Below, piece after piece: positions 1-10,976 of a stretch of DNA of 24,989 nucleotides. Numbering within the stretch: position 1 is the first letter of the stretch; every line of letters starts with the position of its first letter. Where the stretch lies: the NCBI RefSeq assembly GCF_030271215.1, contig NZ_JASNGB010000021.1, positions 1 to 24,989 on the forward strand. Direction: 5' to 3'. The stretch comes from Deinococcus rhizophilus. GTDB taxonomy: Bacteria; Deinococcota; Deinococci; Deinococcales; Deinococcaceae. The notes under the pieces are model-generated. The model saw nothing but the letters and a program-made list of their open reading frames with translations, searched no databases and was not told the DNA's origin. Both the position numbers and the translations under genes were made by a program.

Positions 1-320
1 CGGCCCACCGGCACCGAGCGGGCCGCGAGGTCCAGGGTCAGCACCATGCCCGCGCCGGGCAGGGCGACCCAGGCGTCGCCGCCGTTCCAGGCCACCGCCA
101 CCGCCGGGCCGGGAAGGCGGGGACACACGGGGCGGTAGGAGGGGACGCGGGCGACGCAGGCGCGTCCGGCGTCCACCCAGGCCACCCCATCGGGAGAGAA
201 GGCGGCGTCGAAGGCGGGGACGGTCAGGGCGGGACGGGCCGCGTTGCCGGGGGAGGTCGCCGGGACAGGGGCGCAGGCGGCGAGCAGGAGCAGCGGCGTC
301 AGGCAGAGGAGGGGGCGCAT
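1..320 (-). CDS. Putative lipoprotein, 3' part cut off by window edge
   Basis: The reading frame starts at ATG 318-320 and runs leftward out of the window without a stop (about 106 codons visible). The N-terminus begins MRPLLCLTPLLLLAAC, a typical lipoprotein signal peptide: Arg at position 2, a Leu-rich core, and a lipobox LAAC with the lipidated Cys at residue 16. The following residues contain phrases such as FDAAFSPDGVAWVDAG and AVAWNGGDAWVALPG, which resemble blades of a beta-propeller-like protein; this is only an impression because the rest is missing. It would be exported and anchored to a membrane. Function unknown. An AACAAT hexamer six bases before the ATG fits a leaderless transcript. 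Confidence 0.72.
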   Translation of the reverse strand, partial: MRPLLCLTPLLLLAACAPVPATSPGNAARPALTVPAFDAAFSPDGVAWVDAGRACVARVPSYRPVCPRLPGPAVAVAWNGGDAWVALPGAGMVLTLDLAARSVPVG

Positions 321-326
321 GGGGAC

Positions 327-332
327 ATTGTT
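327..332 (-). promoter_or_regulatory. -10 box of the lipoprotein gene (leaderless type)
   Basis: AACAAT on the minus strand, followed by exactly 6 nt and the ATG at 318-320. The spacing matches the other TANNNT-N6-start arrangements in the window, though the first base is off consensus. No good -35 was seen. Confidence 0.45.
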
Positions 333-688
333 TCGCGGGGAGGGCTGAGGAGGGTGGGGCAGGGCGTCTTGAGTCGTCGGTGTCCTCACCCCTCACCCCC
401 TCCAGCCCCCTCTGCAAGCCGCTCTGCGAGTCCCCAGAGGGAAGGGGGGAGCGGCGCTGCGCTGGGCAAAGGTCGTCCCCCATCTCCCGGCCCTGCTTGC
501 CTCGCCGCCGTGTCCCCCTCCACCCCCCCTTTCGCCCAGTTGGAAGGCCCCGGCGGCTCGGCTGCCTGGAAAGCGTGCTGGCGAGGTGGGGACGCCTCGG
601 ACGGCTGCCACAGGGAAAGGATGGCTCTGGCGAGAGCGGTCGTCGACTCCTCTCCTCCCTCCTGAACCCGGGAGCCTGCCGCCCTGCC
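333..688. other. Intergenic region without a recognisable gene
   Basis: About 355 bp between the lipoprotein promoter and the murF stop. It is C/G-rich and low in complexity, with runs of CCCCT and CCCTC. It contains an inverted repeat CCCTCTG (408-414) / CAGAGGG (435-441). Open frames here are shadows of high G+C and have no protein-like composition. The stretch at 383-400 resembles the TCACCCCTC ends of the repeat at 5061-5181 and may be a decayed repeat remnant. No clear murF terminator was identified. Confidence 0.5.
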
Positions 689-1963
<1,275 letters not shown>

Positions 1964-1969
1964 GGGCGG

Positions 1970-1975
1970 AGGATA
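1970..1975 (-). promoter_or_regulatory. -10 box of murF (leaderless type)
   Basis: TATCCT on the minus strand, then 6 nt, then the murF ATG at 1961-1963. Transcription would begin at or within a base or two of the start codon. No strong -35 is visible. Confidence 0.65.
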
Positions 1976-1995
1976 CCGGGGGAGCGGCCGGGCCG

Positions 1996-2001
1996 TAGTC
2001 T
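1996..2001 (+). promoter_or_regulatory. -10 box of the acetamidase/formamidase-like gene (leaderless type)
   Basis: TAGTCT, then 6 nt, then GTG at 2008-2010. It lies 20 bp from the murF -10 box on the other strand, so the two promoters occupy the same short interval. Confidence 0.65.
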
Positions 2002-2007
2002 GACCGC

Positions 2008-2991
2008 GTGACCCACCACCACCTCGGCCGCGAAGCCGTCCATACCGTCTGGGACCGCGCCCTGCCCCCGGCCCTGAGCGTTCGCCCCGGCGACACGGTC
2101 ACCTTCGACACGCTGGACGCCTCGGACGGCGGGGTGGCGCGGCGGGCGGCGCAGGGGGACGCCTCCGGTTCGCCGGAATTGCTCGCCCTCGCGGCGGCGG
2201 ACGCTTACGCTCCGCGCCCCGGCCCACGCGGGCACCCGCTCACCGGCCCCGTCTTCGTGGAGGGGGCCGGGCCGGGGGATGCCCTGCGCGTCGAGCTGCT
2301 GGAGGTCCGCACCGCCGCCTGGGGCTGGACCGGCTGCCGCCCCGACGGGATCGGCCTGCTGGACGCGGTCCTGGGGGCGGAGGGCCTGAAGCCCTACACC
2401 CACCTCTGGGACCTGCGGGCGGGCGACCATTCGGAGTTCCTGCCGGGCATCCGGGTGCCGCTCGCGCCCTTTCCCGGCGTGATGGGTGTGGCGCCCGGCG
2501 AACCGGGGCCGCATCCGACCGCGCCGCCCCGCCGGGTAGGCGGCAACATGGACATCCGGCAACTCGTCGCGGGCAGCACCCTCTGGCTCCCGGTGGAGGC
2601 GCCGGGGGCACTGGTTTCAGTGGGCGACCTGCACGCGGCGCAGGGAGACGGCGAGCTGTCGGGCACCGGGATCGAGTGCGCGGGGCGGGTGACGCTGCGC
2701 TTCGGCCTGGAGCGGGGCGCGGGGCTTTCCACCCCCGAGTTCGCCACCCCCACCCACGGCGGCACGAGTACCCGCTGGCACGCCACCACCGGCCACCATC
2801 CCGACCTGATGGAAGCCGCCCGCCTCGCCCTGCGCCCGCTGCTGCGGCGGCTGGAGGCCCGTGGGCTGACGCTGGAGCAGGCCTACGTCCTGTCGAGCGC
2901 CTGTGTGGACCTGAAGATCAGCCAGATCGTGGACGCACCGAACTACACGGTGAGCGCGTTCTTGCCGCTGGACGTGTTCGGGGAGGGGTGA
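2008..2991 (+). CDS. Acetamidase/formamidase family protein
   Basis: A 327-residue protein of the FmdA/AmdA family, cytoplasmic metal-dependent amidases that release ammonia from formamide, acetamide or related small amides. Family features are visible: the N-terminal RPGDTVTFDTLDASDG (about 26-41), GPVFVEGAGPGDALRVELLEV (a beta segment near 80), GGNMDIRQLVAGSTLWLPV (about 179-197) and the conserved GDLHAAQGDGE (about 208-218). Length is close to normal for the family. The start is a GTG supported by TAGTCT 6 nt before it. Substrate cannot be told from sequence. It is a single gene, ended by a hairpin shared with convergent fakA. Confidence 0.85.
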   Translation: MTHHHLGREAVHTVWDRALPPALSVRPGDTVTFDTLDASDGGVARRAAQGDASGSPELLALAAADAYAPRPGPRGHPLTGPVFVEGAGPGDALRVELLEVRTAAWGWTGCRPDGIGLLDAVLGAEGLKPYTHLWDLRAGDHSEFLPGIRVPLAPFPGVMGVAPGEPGPHPTAPPRRVGGNMDIRQLVAGSTLWLPVEAPGALVSVGDLHAAQGDGELSGTGIECAGRVTLRFGLERGAGLSTPEFATPTHGGTSTRWHATTGHHPDLMEAARLALRPLLRRLEARGLTLEQAYVLSSACVDLKISQIVDAPNYTVSAFLPLDVFGEG

Positions 2992-2998
2992 AGGAGCG

Positions 2999-3030
2999 GG
3001 GGCGACCGCTGCGGCATAAGCGGTCGCCCC
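2999..3030. terminator. Bidirectional hairpin terminator between amidase gene and fakA
   Basis: Perfect 12-bp stem GGGGCGACCGCT / AGCGGTCGCCCC with an 8-nt loop, placed between two convergent genes (stops at 2991 and 3044). No T-run follows, as is common for GC-rich hairpin terminators. Confidence 0.75.
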
Positions 3031-3043
3031 TGACTTCGCCGGG

Positions 3044-4652
<1,609 letters not shown>

Positions 4653-4660
<8 letters not shown>

Positions 4661-4985
4661 GCTGCACCCCCACGGCGTGAATGCGCGTGGCCTTCAGCTC
4701 TATGCCCGCCTGGGTCCGCACGAGGTGCTCCACCCGCTCCTTGATGTTCTGGGCGACAGTCGGGATGCTCACCCCGTAGGCCATCACGATGTACAGGTCG
4801 GCGGAGTAGTCGGCCCCGTCGCGGGTCACGACGACGCCCTCGCGGGCGTTGGCACGGCCCAGCACGCGGGAAATCCCTTCCTTGAGGTTCGCCGGGGCCA
4901 TGCCCACCACGCCCGGCACCTCGTGCGCGGTCAGCCCGATCAGGGACGCGAGGGCGCCCTCGGTGATTTGAATGGAACCAGTCAC
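4653..4985 (-). CDS. Asp23/Gls24 family envelope stress response protein
   Basis: A 110-residue Asp23/Gls24 (YloU-type) protein, beginning MTGSIQITEGALASLIGLTA and carrying the family pattern of a PGVVGM helix start, VVVTRDGADYSADLYIVMAYGVSI and VAQNIKERVEHLV. Members are small cytoplasmic, often membrane-associated proteins; their biochemical role is poorly defined. It lies directly before and overlaps fakA by 8 nt, the same pairing as yloU-yloV in Firmicutes, so the two probably act together. The start is GTG at 4983-4985; the nearest -10 (TATACT, 4996-5001) leaves almost no leader. Confidence 0.88.
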
Positions 4986-4995
4986 AGTAAGGGCG

Positions 4996-5001
4996 AGTAT
5001 A
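4996..5001 (-). promoter_or_regulatory. -10 box of the asp23-fakA operon
   Basis: TATACT on the minus strand, a near-perfect -10, 10 nt before the GTG at 4983-4985. The transcript would have a leader of only about three bases. No clear -35. Confidence 0.6.
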
Positions 5002-5060
5002 CGGCGGGGCGTGAAGGGAGCCTGAACGGTGCGCGATGGTGCCCGTCTGCCCTTCTGCGC

Positions 5061-5181
5061 TTCACCCCTCCGGCCCTTCGGGCCACCTCCCCTTGAAGGG
5101 AGGCAAAAGACGTGACCCCCCTCGCGCAGCTTCCTGGCTCCCCTCGAGGGGAGCTGTCGGCAAAGCCGACTGAGGGGTCAA
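5061..5181. repeat. MITE-like palindromic intergenic repeat
   Basis: About 121 bp with matching ends: TTCACCCCTC at 5061-5070 and, inverted, TTGACCCCTC at 5172-5181. Each end is followed inward by the same order of parts: a short hairpin (GGCCC TTC GGGCC at 5072-5084; GTCGGC AAA GCCGAC at 5056-5070 of the second half, i.e. 5156-5170) and then a second hairpin (CCTCCC/GGGAGG, 5086-5103; the 18-nt palindrome at 5137-5154). The centre (5104-5136) is unpaired. This two-sided architecture suggests a small non-autonomous or noncoding dispersed repeat. It encodes nothing. Confidence 0.6.
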
Positions 5182-5214
5182 GCGGCGCTGGTGTCCGCCT
5201 GCTTGCCAAACCAG

Positions 5215-5240
5215 AGCCCCCTCCACTGTGGGAGAGGGCT
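5215..5240 (-). terminator. Hairpin terminator of the marR-MFS operon
   Basis: Stem AGCCCTCTCC / GGAGGGGGCT on the minus strand (10 bp with one U-G pair, 6-nt loop), 22 bp after the MFS stop codon. No T-run. Confidence 0.5.
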
Positions 5241-5262
5241 GGGTCAGGCGTTGCGGGCGGCT

Positions 5263-7326
5263 TCAGTCCCCCGGCTGCGCCTCCGGGTTCCCCGAGACCG
5301 TCACCGGCTCGGCCCTGGAGCGCAGCGGCAGCACGGGCACGAAGAGCGTGACCAGCAGCCCCGCCAGCACGAACCACAGGCTGGTGCCGAACATCTGGGT
5401 CATCGCCGCCGTGAAGCCGTCCTTCAGCCCGGTCGTGAGCTGGGCGGCGAGCGTGCGGGCCTGCTCGTTCAGGCGGGTCTTCAGCTCGGCCAGGGTGGTG
5501 CGGGTGGTTTCCTGCACGAGTTCCGGCTCCTGCGCGAGGATGGCCTGTCCGACCTGCGCGGCGGTCGCCTGCGCCGCCTGCGGGGTGGCGAGGGCCTGCG
5601 CGGGCAGGGCGCGAAGCTGGGCCCTCAGCGCGGCGGGCGTCTCCTCACTCGCCAGCAGCGCCTGCCGCCCGGCTTCCCCGTTTGACAGGGCCGACTCTGC
5701 GGCGTTCGCCTGCGCTTCCAGGCCCTCGCGCACCCGCGCCGTCAGCCCGCCGCCCGTGACCAGCCCGCGCACCTCGGCGGGCAGGGCCCCGTTGCCCGCC
5801 ACGGCCTTCGCTGCCGCCGCGTCGCCGTTCAGGGCGGCCTCGATCTGGCGGTACTGGGCGTCGAAGGCCGCCTGAATCTCCCTCTCCGGGCCGTTCCCGC
5901 TGCCGCTGGCCCGCAGCGCCCCCAGGTCGAAGTTGTCCGCCTTCATCTGCATTCCCGGAACCTGGGGCAGATGCCGGGGCAGTTCGCTGTGCAGGTTGTT
6001 CAGCAGCAGGGTGCCGAACACCGCCGCCCCGATGGTCGAGCCGATCTGCCGGAAAAACTGGCTGCTGGAGGTGGCGATGCCCAGTTGCCCCACCGGCACC
6101 GCGTTCTGAATCGCCAGGGTAAAGAGGCTCTGCGACGGCCCCAGCCCCAGCCCCACGATGAACATGCGCCAGCCCAGATCGAGCAGGGTGGTCTGCGGGG
6201 TCAGGAAGGTCAGCAGCCACATGCCCACGCCCAGCACCACGGCGCTGCCCACCAGCCAGGGCTTGTAGGCCCCGGTGCGGGCCACGACCTGCCCGCTCAC
6301 GATGCTCGCCAGAATCAGGCCGCCCATCAGCGGGAACATCGCGAAGCCGCTGTCCATCGCGGACACGCCCAGCACCATCTGCATGAACAGCGGCAGGAAC
6401 AGGATCACGCCCAGAAAGGCCATCCCCATGATGAAGGACGCCAGATTGCCCAGGCTGAACATCGGCACCCGGAAGAGGTTCAGCGGAATGATCGCGTCTT
6501 TCGTGCGCGACTCGGCCCACACGAAGGCGAGCAGGCTGACCGCGCTGAGGGCAAAGAGGCCCAGGATGCGGGCGCTGTCCCAGGGGTAGGTGATGCCGCC
6601 CCAGGTCAGCGCGAGCAGCAGCGGAATGGTCGTCAACAGGATCAGCGCCGCGCCGGGGTAGTCGATCCGGCCCGCCACGCGGTGGGTCAGCCTGGGCATC
6701 CTCGACAGGATCAGGAAGAGGGCGAAGAGGCCCAGCGGCAGGTTCACGTAGAAGACCCAGCGCCACGACGCCTGGTCGGTCAGAAAGCCCCCCACGGCGG
6801 GGCCGATCACGCTGGCGAGGCCGAAGATCGCCCCGAACAGCCCGCCGAACCTGGCCCGCTCGGCGGGGTCGAACAGGTCGGCCAGGATGGTGAAGGTGAT
6901 GGTGAACAGCGCCGCGCCCCCGAAGCCCGCCACCGCCCGGAAGGCGATCAGCTGGTTCATGCCGCCCCCCAGGAAGTTGCCCAGCCAGGGCTCACCACTC
7001 AGGCCGCTCAGCGCCGATCCCAGCAAGAAGACCACGATCCCGAACACCAGGATGGGCTTGCGCCCGTACAAATCGGACAGTTTGCCGTAGATGGGCACCA
7101 TCACCGTGGAGGCGAGCAGGTAGGCGGTGGTGACCCAGGAATAGAGGTTGAAGCCCTGCAGGTCCTCGATGATGCGCGGCATCGCCGTGCCCACGATGGT
7201 CTGGCTGAGCGCCGCGAGCAAGAAGACCACCAGCAGGCCGATCAGGGTGACGCGTTTTTCCTGCGGGGTGAAGGGCTGCCCGGGAGAGGGGGGCGCGGTG
7301 GGGGCGGGGGAGACGGGAGCGGTCAC
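5263..7326 (-). CDS. MFS drug:H+ antiporter, DHA2 (EmrB/QacA-like) family, with long extra loop
   Basis: A 687-residue inner-membrane exporter of the 14-TM DHA2 family, predicted to pump drugs or other toxic compounds out in exchange for protons. Visible motifs are [10 protein letters not shown] in TM1 (about 47-56), motif [12 protein letters not shown] (81-91), and motif C GPAVGGFL (175-182) typical of antiporters. TM segments continue to about residue 445. Residues ~446-640 form an Ala/Gln/Glu-rich hydrophilic helical stretch, followed by the last TM (about 648-667) and a short polar tail. DHA2 proteins are usually near 500 residues, so this insert explains the extra length. The GTG start overlaps the MarR stop as GTGA, giving coupled translation. 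Substrate unknown. Confidence 0.9.
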   Translation of the reverse strand: MTAPVSPAPTAPPSPGQPFTPQEKRVTLIGLLVVFLLAALSQTIVGTAMPRIIEDLQGFNLYSWVTTAYLLASTVMVPIYGKLSDLYGRKPILVFGIVVFLLGSALSGLSGEPWLGNFLGGGMNQLIAFRAVAGFGGAALFTITFTILADLFDPAERARFGGLFGAIFGLASVIGPAVGGFLTDQASWRWVFYVNLPLGLFALFLILSRMPRLTHRVAGRIDYPGAALILLTTIPLLLALTWGGITYPWDSARILGLFALSAVSLLAFVWAESRTKDAIIPLNLFRVPMFSLGNLASFIMGMAFLGVILFLPLFMQMVLGVSAMDSGFAMFPLMGGLILASIVSGQVVARTGAYKPWLVGSAVVLGVGMWLLTFLTPQTTLLDLGWRMFIVGLGLGPSQSLFTLAIQNAVPVGQLGIATSSSQFFRQIGSTIGAAVFGTLLLNNLHSELPRHLPQVPGMQMKADNFDLGALRASGSGNGPEREIQAAFDAQYRQIEAALNGDAAAAKAVAGNGALPAEVRGLVTGGGLTARVREGLEAQANAAESALSNGEAGRQALLASEETPAALRAQLRALPAQALATPQAAQATAAQVGQAILAQEPELVQETTRTTLAELKTRLNEQARTLAAQLTTGLKDGFTAAMTQMFGTSLWFVLAGLLVTLFVPVLPLRSRAEPVTVSGNPEAQPGD

Positions 7327-7805
7327 GCGGGGTTCTCCTGGGTCTGCCCCTCGTCGGTCAGCACGGCGAGGGCGCCGAGGACGGTCGCCATGGTGTCAGG
7401 GGCGAGGCGCGAGAGCCGGGTGCCGACAAGTTCATGCACGGTCTGCACGGTGGCGGCCAGCGCGGCCTCGCCCTGCGGGGTCAGGCTCAGGCGGGTGCGG
7501 CGTGAGTCGTCGGGGTCGAGAGCGCGGGCGATCAGGCCCTGCCGCGCCAGCCCGTCGAGGTAGCGGCTGAGCAGCGCGGGCGGCAACTCCAGCCGCTCGG
7601 CGAGCACCTTGGGGTAGCCCGCCCCCTGCTGAATCCCGCGCAGCACGAAAAAGCGCCGGGTGTCGAGGTCGTGTTTCTCGGCCAGCAGCGGGTTGACGTC
7701 CTGCTTGAGCTTGCGGTTGAAGTGCCACATCCGCCCGATAAACAGGCTGACCTGTTCGGGCGTCGGCCCGGGCCGGGATGGGGGGCTGGGGGGGGAGACG
7801 GCCAT
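7323..7805 (-). CDS. MarR family transcriptional regulator
   Basis: A 160-residue winged-helix regulator. The recognition region is [27 protein letters not shown] (about 66-92) and the wing contains [20 protein letters not shown] (97-116), the hallmark of MarR proteins; flanking helices would form the dimer. It is the first gene of a two-gene operon with the MFS exporter (4-nt overlap). The usual logic would be repression of both genes until a ligand binds. The ATG at 7803-7805 is supported by TTGACC-N17-TAGTTT-N6-ATG, and a palindrome of the MarR type covers the -35 and spacer, so autoregulation is likely. Confidence 0.92.
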   Translation of the reverse strand: MAVSPPSPPSRPGPTPEQVSLFIGRMWHFNRKLKQDVNPLLAEKHDLDTRRFFVLRGIQQGAGYPKVLAERLELPPALLSRYLDGLARQGLIARALDPDDSRRTRLSLTPQGEAALAATVQTVHELVGTRLSRLAPDTMATVLGALAVLTDEGQTQENPA

Positions 7806-7811
7806 CCAATT

Positions 7812-7840
7812 AAACTACGGCAATAGTTCACTTAGGTCAA
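7812..7840 (-). promoter_or_regulatory. Promoter of the marR-MFS operon
   Basis: On the minus strand: -35 TTGACC (7835-7840), 17-nt spacer, -10 TAGTTT (7812-7817), 6 nt, ATG (7803-7805). This is the best -35/-10 pair in the window and predicts a leaderless mRNA. Confidence 0.82.
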
Positions 7841-7844
7841 CTAT
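7813..7844. promoter_or_regulatory. Predicted MarR operator (palindrome with an extra half-site)
   Basis: Positions 7823-7844 form a 22-bp imperfect palindrome with pattern ATAGTTNACNTANGTNAACTAT. Half-sites TAGTT (7824-7828) and AACTA (7839-7843) are its arms; a third AACTA at 7813-7817 forms another inverted pair with TAGTT. The palindrome covers the -35 box and spacer of the marR promoter, and the extra half-site covers the -10. It is an AT-rich island in a GC-rich genome. Confidence 0.75.
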
Positions 7845-7896
7845 ATTCCCGACTACGTGAAGTGGCCTAGCCGGGAAGGGTCGTCCGGGGCCGTGG

Positions 7897-7902
7897 TCTA
7901 CT
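7897..7902 (+). promoter_or_regulatory. -10 box of leucyl aminopeptidase gene
   Basis: TCTACT preceded by TGG (an extended -10 form) and followed by 7 nt and ATG 7910-7912. No convincing -35. Confidence 0.5.
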
Positions 7903-7909
7903 GGGGGCC

Positions 7910-9253
7910 ATGCAACTCGTGATGGGACCGCTGGAGGGGGCGCAGGCCGCCGACCTGACGCTGACGTTCGTGACGCCGGGGACGGCGGAAGAGGGGCGCC
8001 TGACCCGTGACCTGAAACCGGGCAAGGTGGCGCTGCTCTCGCGCGGCGAGTCAGGAGACGTGGCCGCCGCGCTGACCCCGGAGGACGCGGGACAGGCCCG
8101 CGAGGTGGGCGCGGCCCTCGTGAAGCTGGCGAACGACCTGGGCGCGGCGTCCCTGGCGGTGGAGGCCAGCGGGTACGGGGACGCCCTCGCGCTCGCGGCC
8201 CTCGCCGCCGGGCGCAGGGATGCCCGTTACCGGGGGAAGGCCCGCCCCGCTCCCGCGTCCCTGACGGTGCAGGGCCTCGCGGACGGGGCCCGGCTCGAAG
8301 CCCTCGCCGCCGGGGTCCAGTTCGCCCGCGACCTCGTGAACGCCCCCGCCAACGTCCTCAACCCCGCGACCCTCGCCCGCGAGGCCCGCCGTCTGGAAGG
8401 CCACGGCGCCGACGTGGACATCTGGGACAGCAGCGAGATCGAGGCGCGGGGCATGGGCCTGCTCGCCGCCGTCGCCGCCGGAAGCGCCACCGGGCCGCGC
8501 CTGATCCGGGTCACCCTGCCCGCGCGGGGCGAGGTGACGCGGGTGATTGCCCTGGTGGGCAAGGGCGTGACCTTCGACACGGGCGGCTACTCCATCAAGC
8601 CTGCGGCGGGCATGTACGGCATGAAAAACGACATGGGGGGCGCGGGCACCGTCCTCGGCGCGATGCGGGCGCTCGCGGGTCTGCGGGACCGTCTGCCCCA
8701 GGGCCTGGAGGTCCGGGCCTACGTCCCCGCCGCCGAGAACATGGTCGGCCCCCACGCCATGCGCCCCGGTGACATCTACCGCGCGGCGAACGGCAAGACG
8801 GTGGAGGTCGTGAACACCGACGCCGAGGGCCGCCTGATCCTGGCCGATGCGTTGGCCGTCGCCGAAGGCGAGGGCGCGACCGAGATCGTGGACGTGGCGA
8901 CCCTGACCGGGGCCAAGATGATCGCGCTGGGGGCCGACATCGCGGGCCTCTTCGCCAGCGACGCCGACCTCGCGGCCCGGCTGAGGGCAGGCGCGGAGGC
9001 GGCGGGCGAGTACGTCTGGGAACTGCCCCTCCACGCGCCCTACCTCAAGGCCTTCCAGAAGGAGACGCTGGCCGACCTGCGCAACTCCGACCTCGCCCCG
9101 CAGGGGGGCAGCATCAAGGCGGCGCTCTTCTTGCAGGAGTTCGTCACCCGGCCCTGGGCGCACCTCGACATCGCCGGAAACGCGCAGGAAGGCGGCGAGG
9201 CGACCGGGTGGGGCGTGGGGACGCTGGTGGGGTACGTGCTGAACGGAGCGTAG
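7910..9253 (+). CDS. pepA: Leucyl aminopeptidase (M17, cytosol aminopeptidase)
   Basis: A 447-residue M17 metallopeptidase that removes N-terminal residues from peptides in the cytoplasm using two metal ions. The catalytic C-terminal domain contains GKGVTFDTGGYSIKP (217-231), MKNDMGGAG (238-246) and the family signature NTDAEGRL (302-309). By comparison with E. coli PepA, the metal ligands are Lys218, Asp223, Asp241, Asp304 and Glu306, with Lys230 and Arg308 catalytic; all are present. The variable N-terminal domain is about 150 residues. Members usually form hexamers. It is a single gene divergent from marR (104 bp apart) and ended by a hairpin shared with the convergent ParB-fold gene. Confidence 0.93.
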   Translation: MQLVMGPLEGAQAADLTLTFVTPGTAEEGRLTRDLKPGKVALLSRGESGDVAAALTPEDAGQAREVGAALVKLANDLGAASLAVEASGYGDALALAALAAGRRDARYRGKARPAPASLTVQGLADGARLEALAAGVQFARDLVNAPANVLNPATLAREARRLEGHGADVDIWDSSEIEARGMGLLAAVAAGSATGPRLIRVTLPARGEVTRVIALVGKGVTFDTGGYSIKPAAGMYGMKNDMGGAGTVLGAMRALAGLRDRLPQGLEVRAYVPAAENMVGPHAMRPGDIYRAANGKTVEVVNTDAEGRLILADALAVAEGEGATEIVDVATLTGAKMIALGADIAGLFASDADLAARLRAGAEAAGEYVWELPLHAPYLKAFQKETLADLRNSDLAPQGGSIKAALFLQEFVTRPWAHLDIAGNAQEGGEATGWGVGTLVGYVLNGA

Positions 9254-9258
9254 AACGT

Positions 9259-9288
9259 GGAACGTGGAGGGGTCTGTCTCCACGTTCC
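9259..9288. terminator. Bidirectional hairpin between pepA and ParB-fold gene
   Basis: Perfect 11-bp stem GGAACGTGGAG / CTCCACGTTCC with 8-nt loop, filling the gap between the stops at 9253 and 9289. The 5' side lies in a short tandem GAACGTG repeat (9253-9266). Confidence 0.72.
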
Positions 9289-10215
<927 letters not shown>

Positions 10216-10219
10216 GGCT

Positions 10220-10261
10220 CTCCCAGCGGGGGGGCACTCGCCCGCTTTGGTGTCCAGCGTA
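10220..10261 (-). promoter_or_regulatory. Possible promoter and ribosome site of ParB-fold gene
   Basis: TACGCT (10256-10261, minus) could be a -10, giving a leader of about 35 nt that ends in the Shine-Dalgarno-like GGGAG (10220-10224) before ATG 10215. This would be a leadered gene, unlike most neighbours. The -35 is poor. Confidence 0.3.
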
Positions 10262-10379
10262 CACCTTTCTGGTCCGCCGAATGTCGGCTGTCCCGGCCAC
10301 CTGATGAAAGTCTTGAGGCAGGCCCGCAAAGGTGCCCCCGCCCATAGCCCCCGCCCCCGCGCGGGGGTGGAATACCTCC

Positions 10380-10976
10380 ATGCTCGGCAAATTCTTCAAG
10401 AAGCCCGCGGACGATATGGGCGGCCGTGTCCCTCCCGGCCAGACGCTGACCACCCGCTTCCCGGTCCTGACCTACGGCCCCGCGCAGCACTACGCCCCCG
10501 AGGAAGTCGTCGTGCGCGTCTTCGGACTGGCCGAGGAGAGGACCCTGACCTGGGCGGACCTGCTGGCGCTGCCGCAGACCACCCTGACCTACGACATCCA
10601 CTGTGTGACCCACTGGAGCAAGCTCGACACGACCTGGACGGGCGTGCGGGTGGTGGACCTGCTGGAGCACCTCCAGCTCAAACCGGGGGCGACCCACGTC
10701 ATGCAGCACTCGGTGGGGGGCTACACGACCAACCTCCCCCTGGAGGACTTCACCCGCCCCGAGAACCTGCTGGCCCACACCTTCGGCGGCGAGCCGCTCA
10801 CGCCCGAGCACGGCGGCCCGCTGCGGCTGGTCGTGCCGCACCTGTACTTCTGGAAGAGTGCCAAGTGGCTGACCGGGCTGGAGTTCATGGACACCGATCG
10901 TCCCGGTTTCTGGGAGCGCAACGGCTACCACATGCGCGGCGACCCCTTCGCCGAGGAGCGGTATGACGACGACTGA
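10380..10976 (+). CDS. Sulfite oxidase-like molybdopterin oxidoreductase
   Basis: A 198-residue single-domain protein of the sulfite oxidase molybdopterin-binding superfamily (YuiH-like). The motif YDIHCVTHWSKLDTTWTGV (71-89) contains Cys75, equivalent to the cysteine that ligates molybdenum. VMQHSVGGYTTNLPLEDF, GEPLTPEHGGPLRLVVPHLYFWKSAKW and the C-terminal GFWERNGYHMRGDPF are all family hallmarks. There is no heme domain and no Tat signal, so it should be cytoplasmic; substrate unknown. The ATG at 10380 gives the family's usual N-terminus; a frame beginning at 10332 would add only a Pro/Ala tail. A 14-nt palindrome (10354-10367) lies just upstream. The 3' end overlaps mug by 14 nt. Confidence 0.86.
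   Translation: MLGKFFKKPADDMGGRVPPGQTLTTRFPVLTYGPAQHYAPEEVVVRVFGLAEERTLTWADLLALPQTTLTYDIHCVTHWSKLDTTWTGVRVVDLLEHLQLKPGATHVMQHSVGGYTTNLPLEDFTRPENLLAHTFGGEPLTPEHGGPLRLVVPHLYFWKSAKWLTGLEFMDTDRPGFWERNGYHMRGDPFAEERYDDD

Noticed and set aside
10354..10367. Perfect 14-nt palindrome before the molybdoenzyme gene as a terminator or operator
   Set aside because: It is only C5-GCGC-G5 sequence with almost no loop; such runs occur by chance at this G+C.
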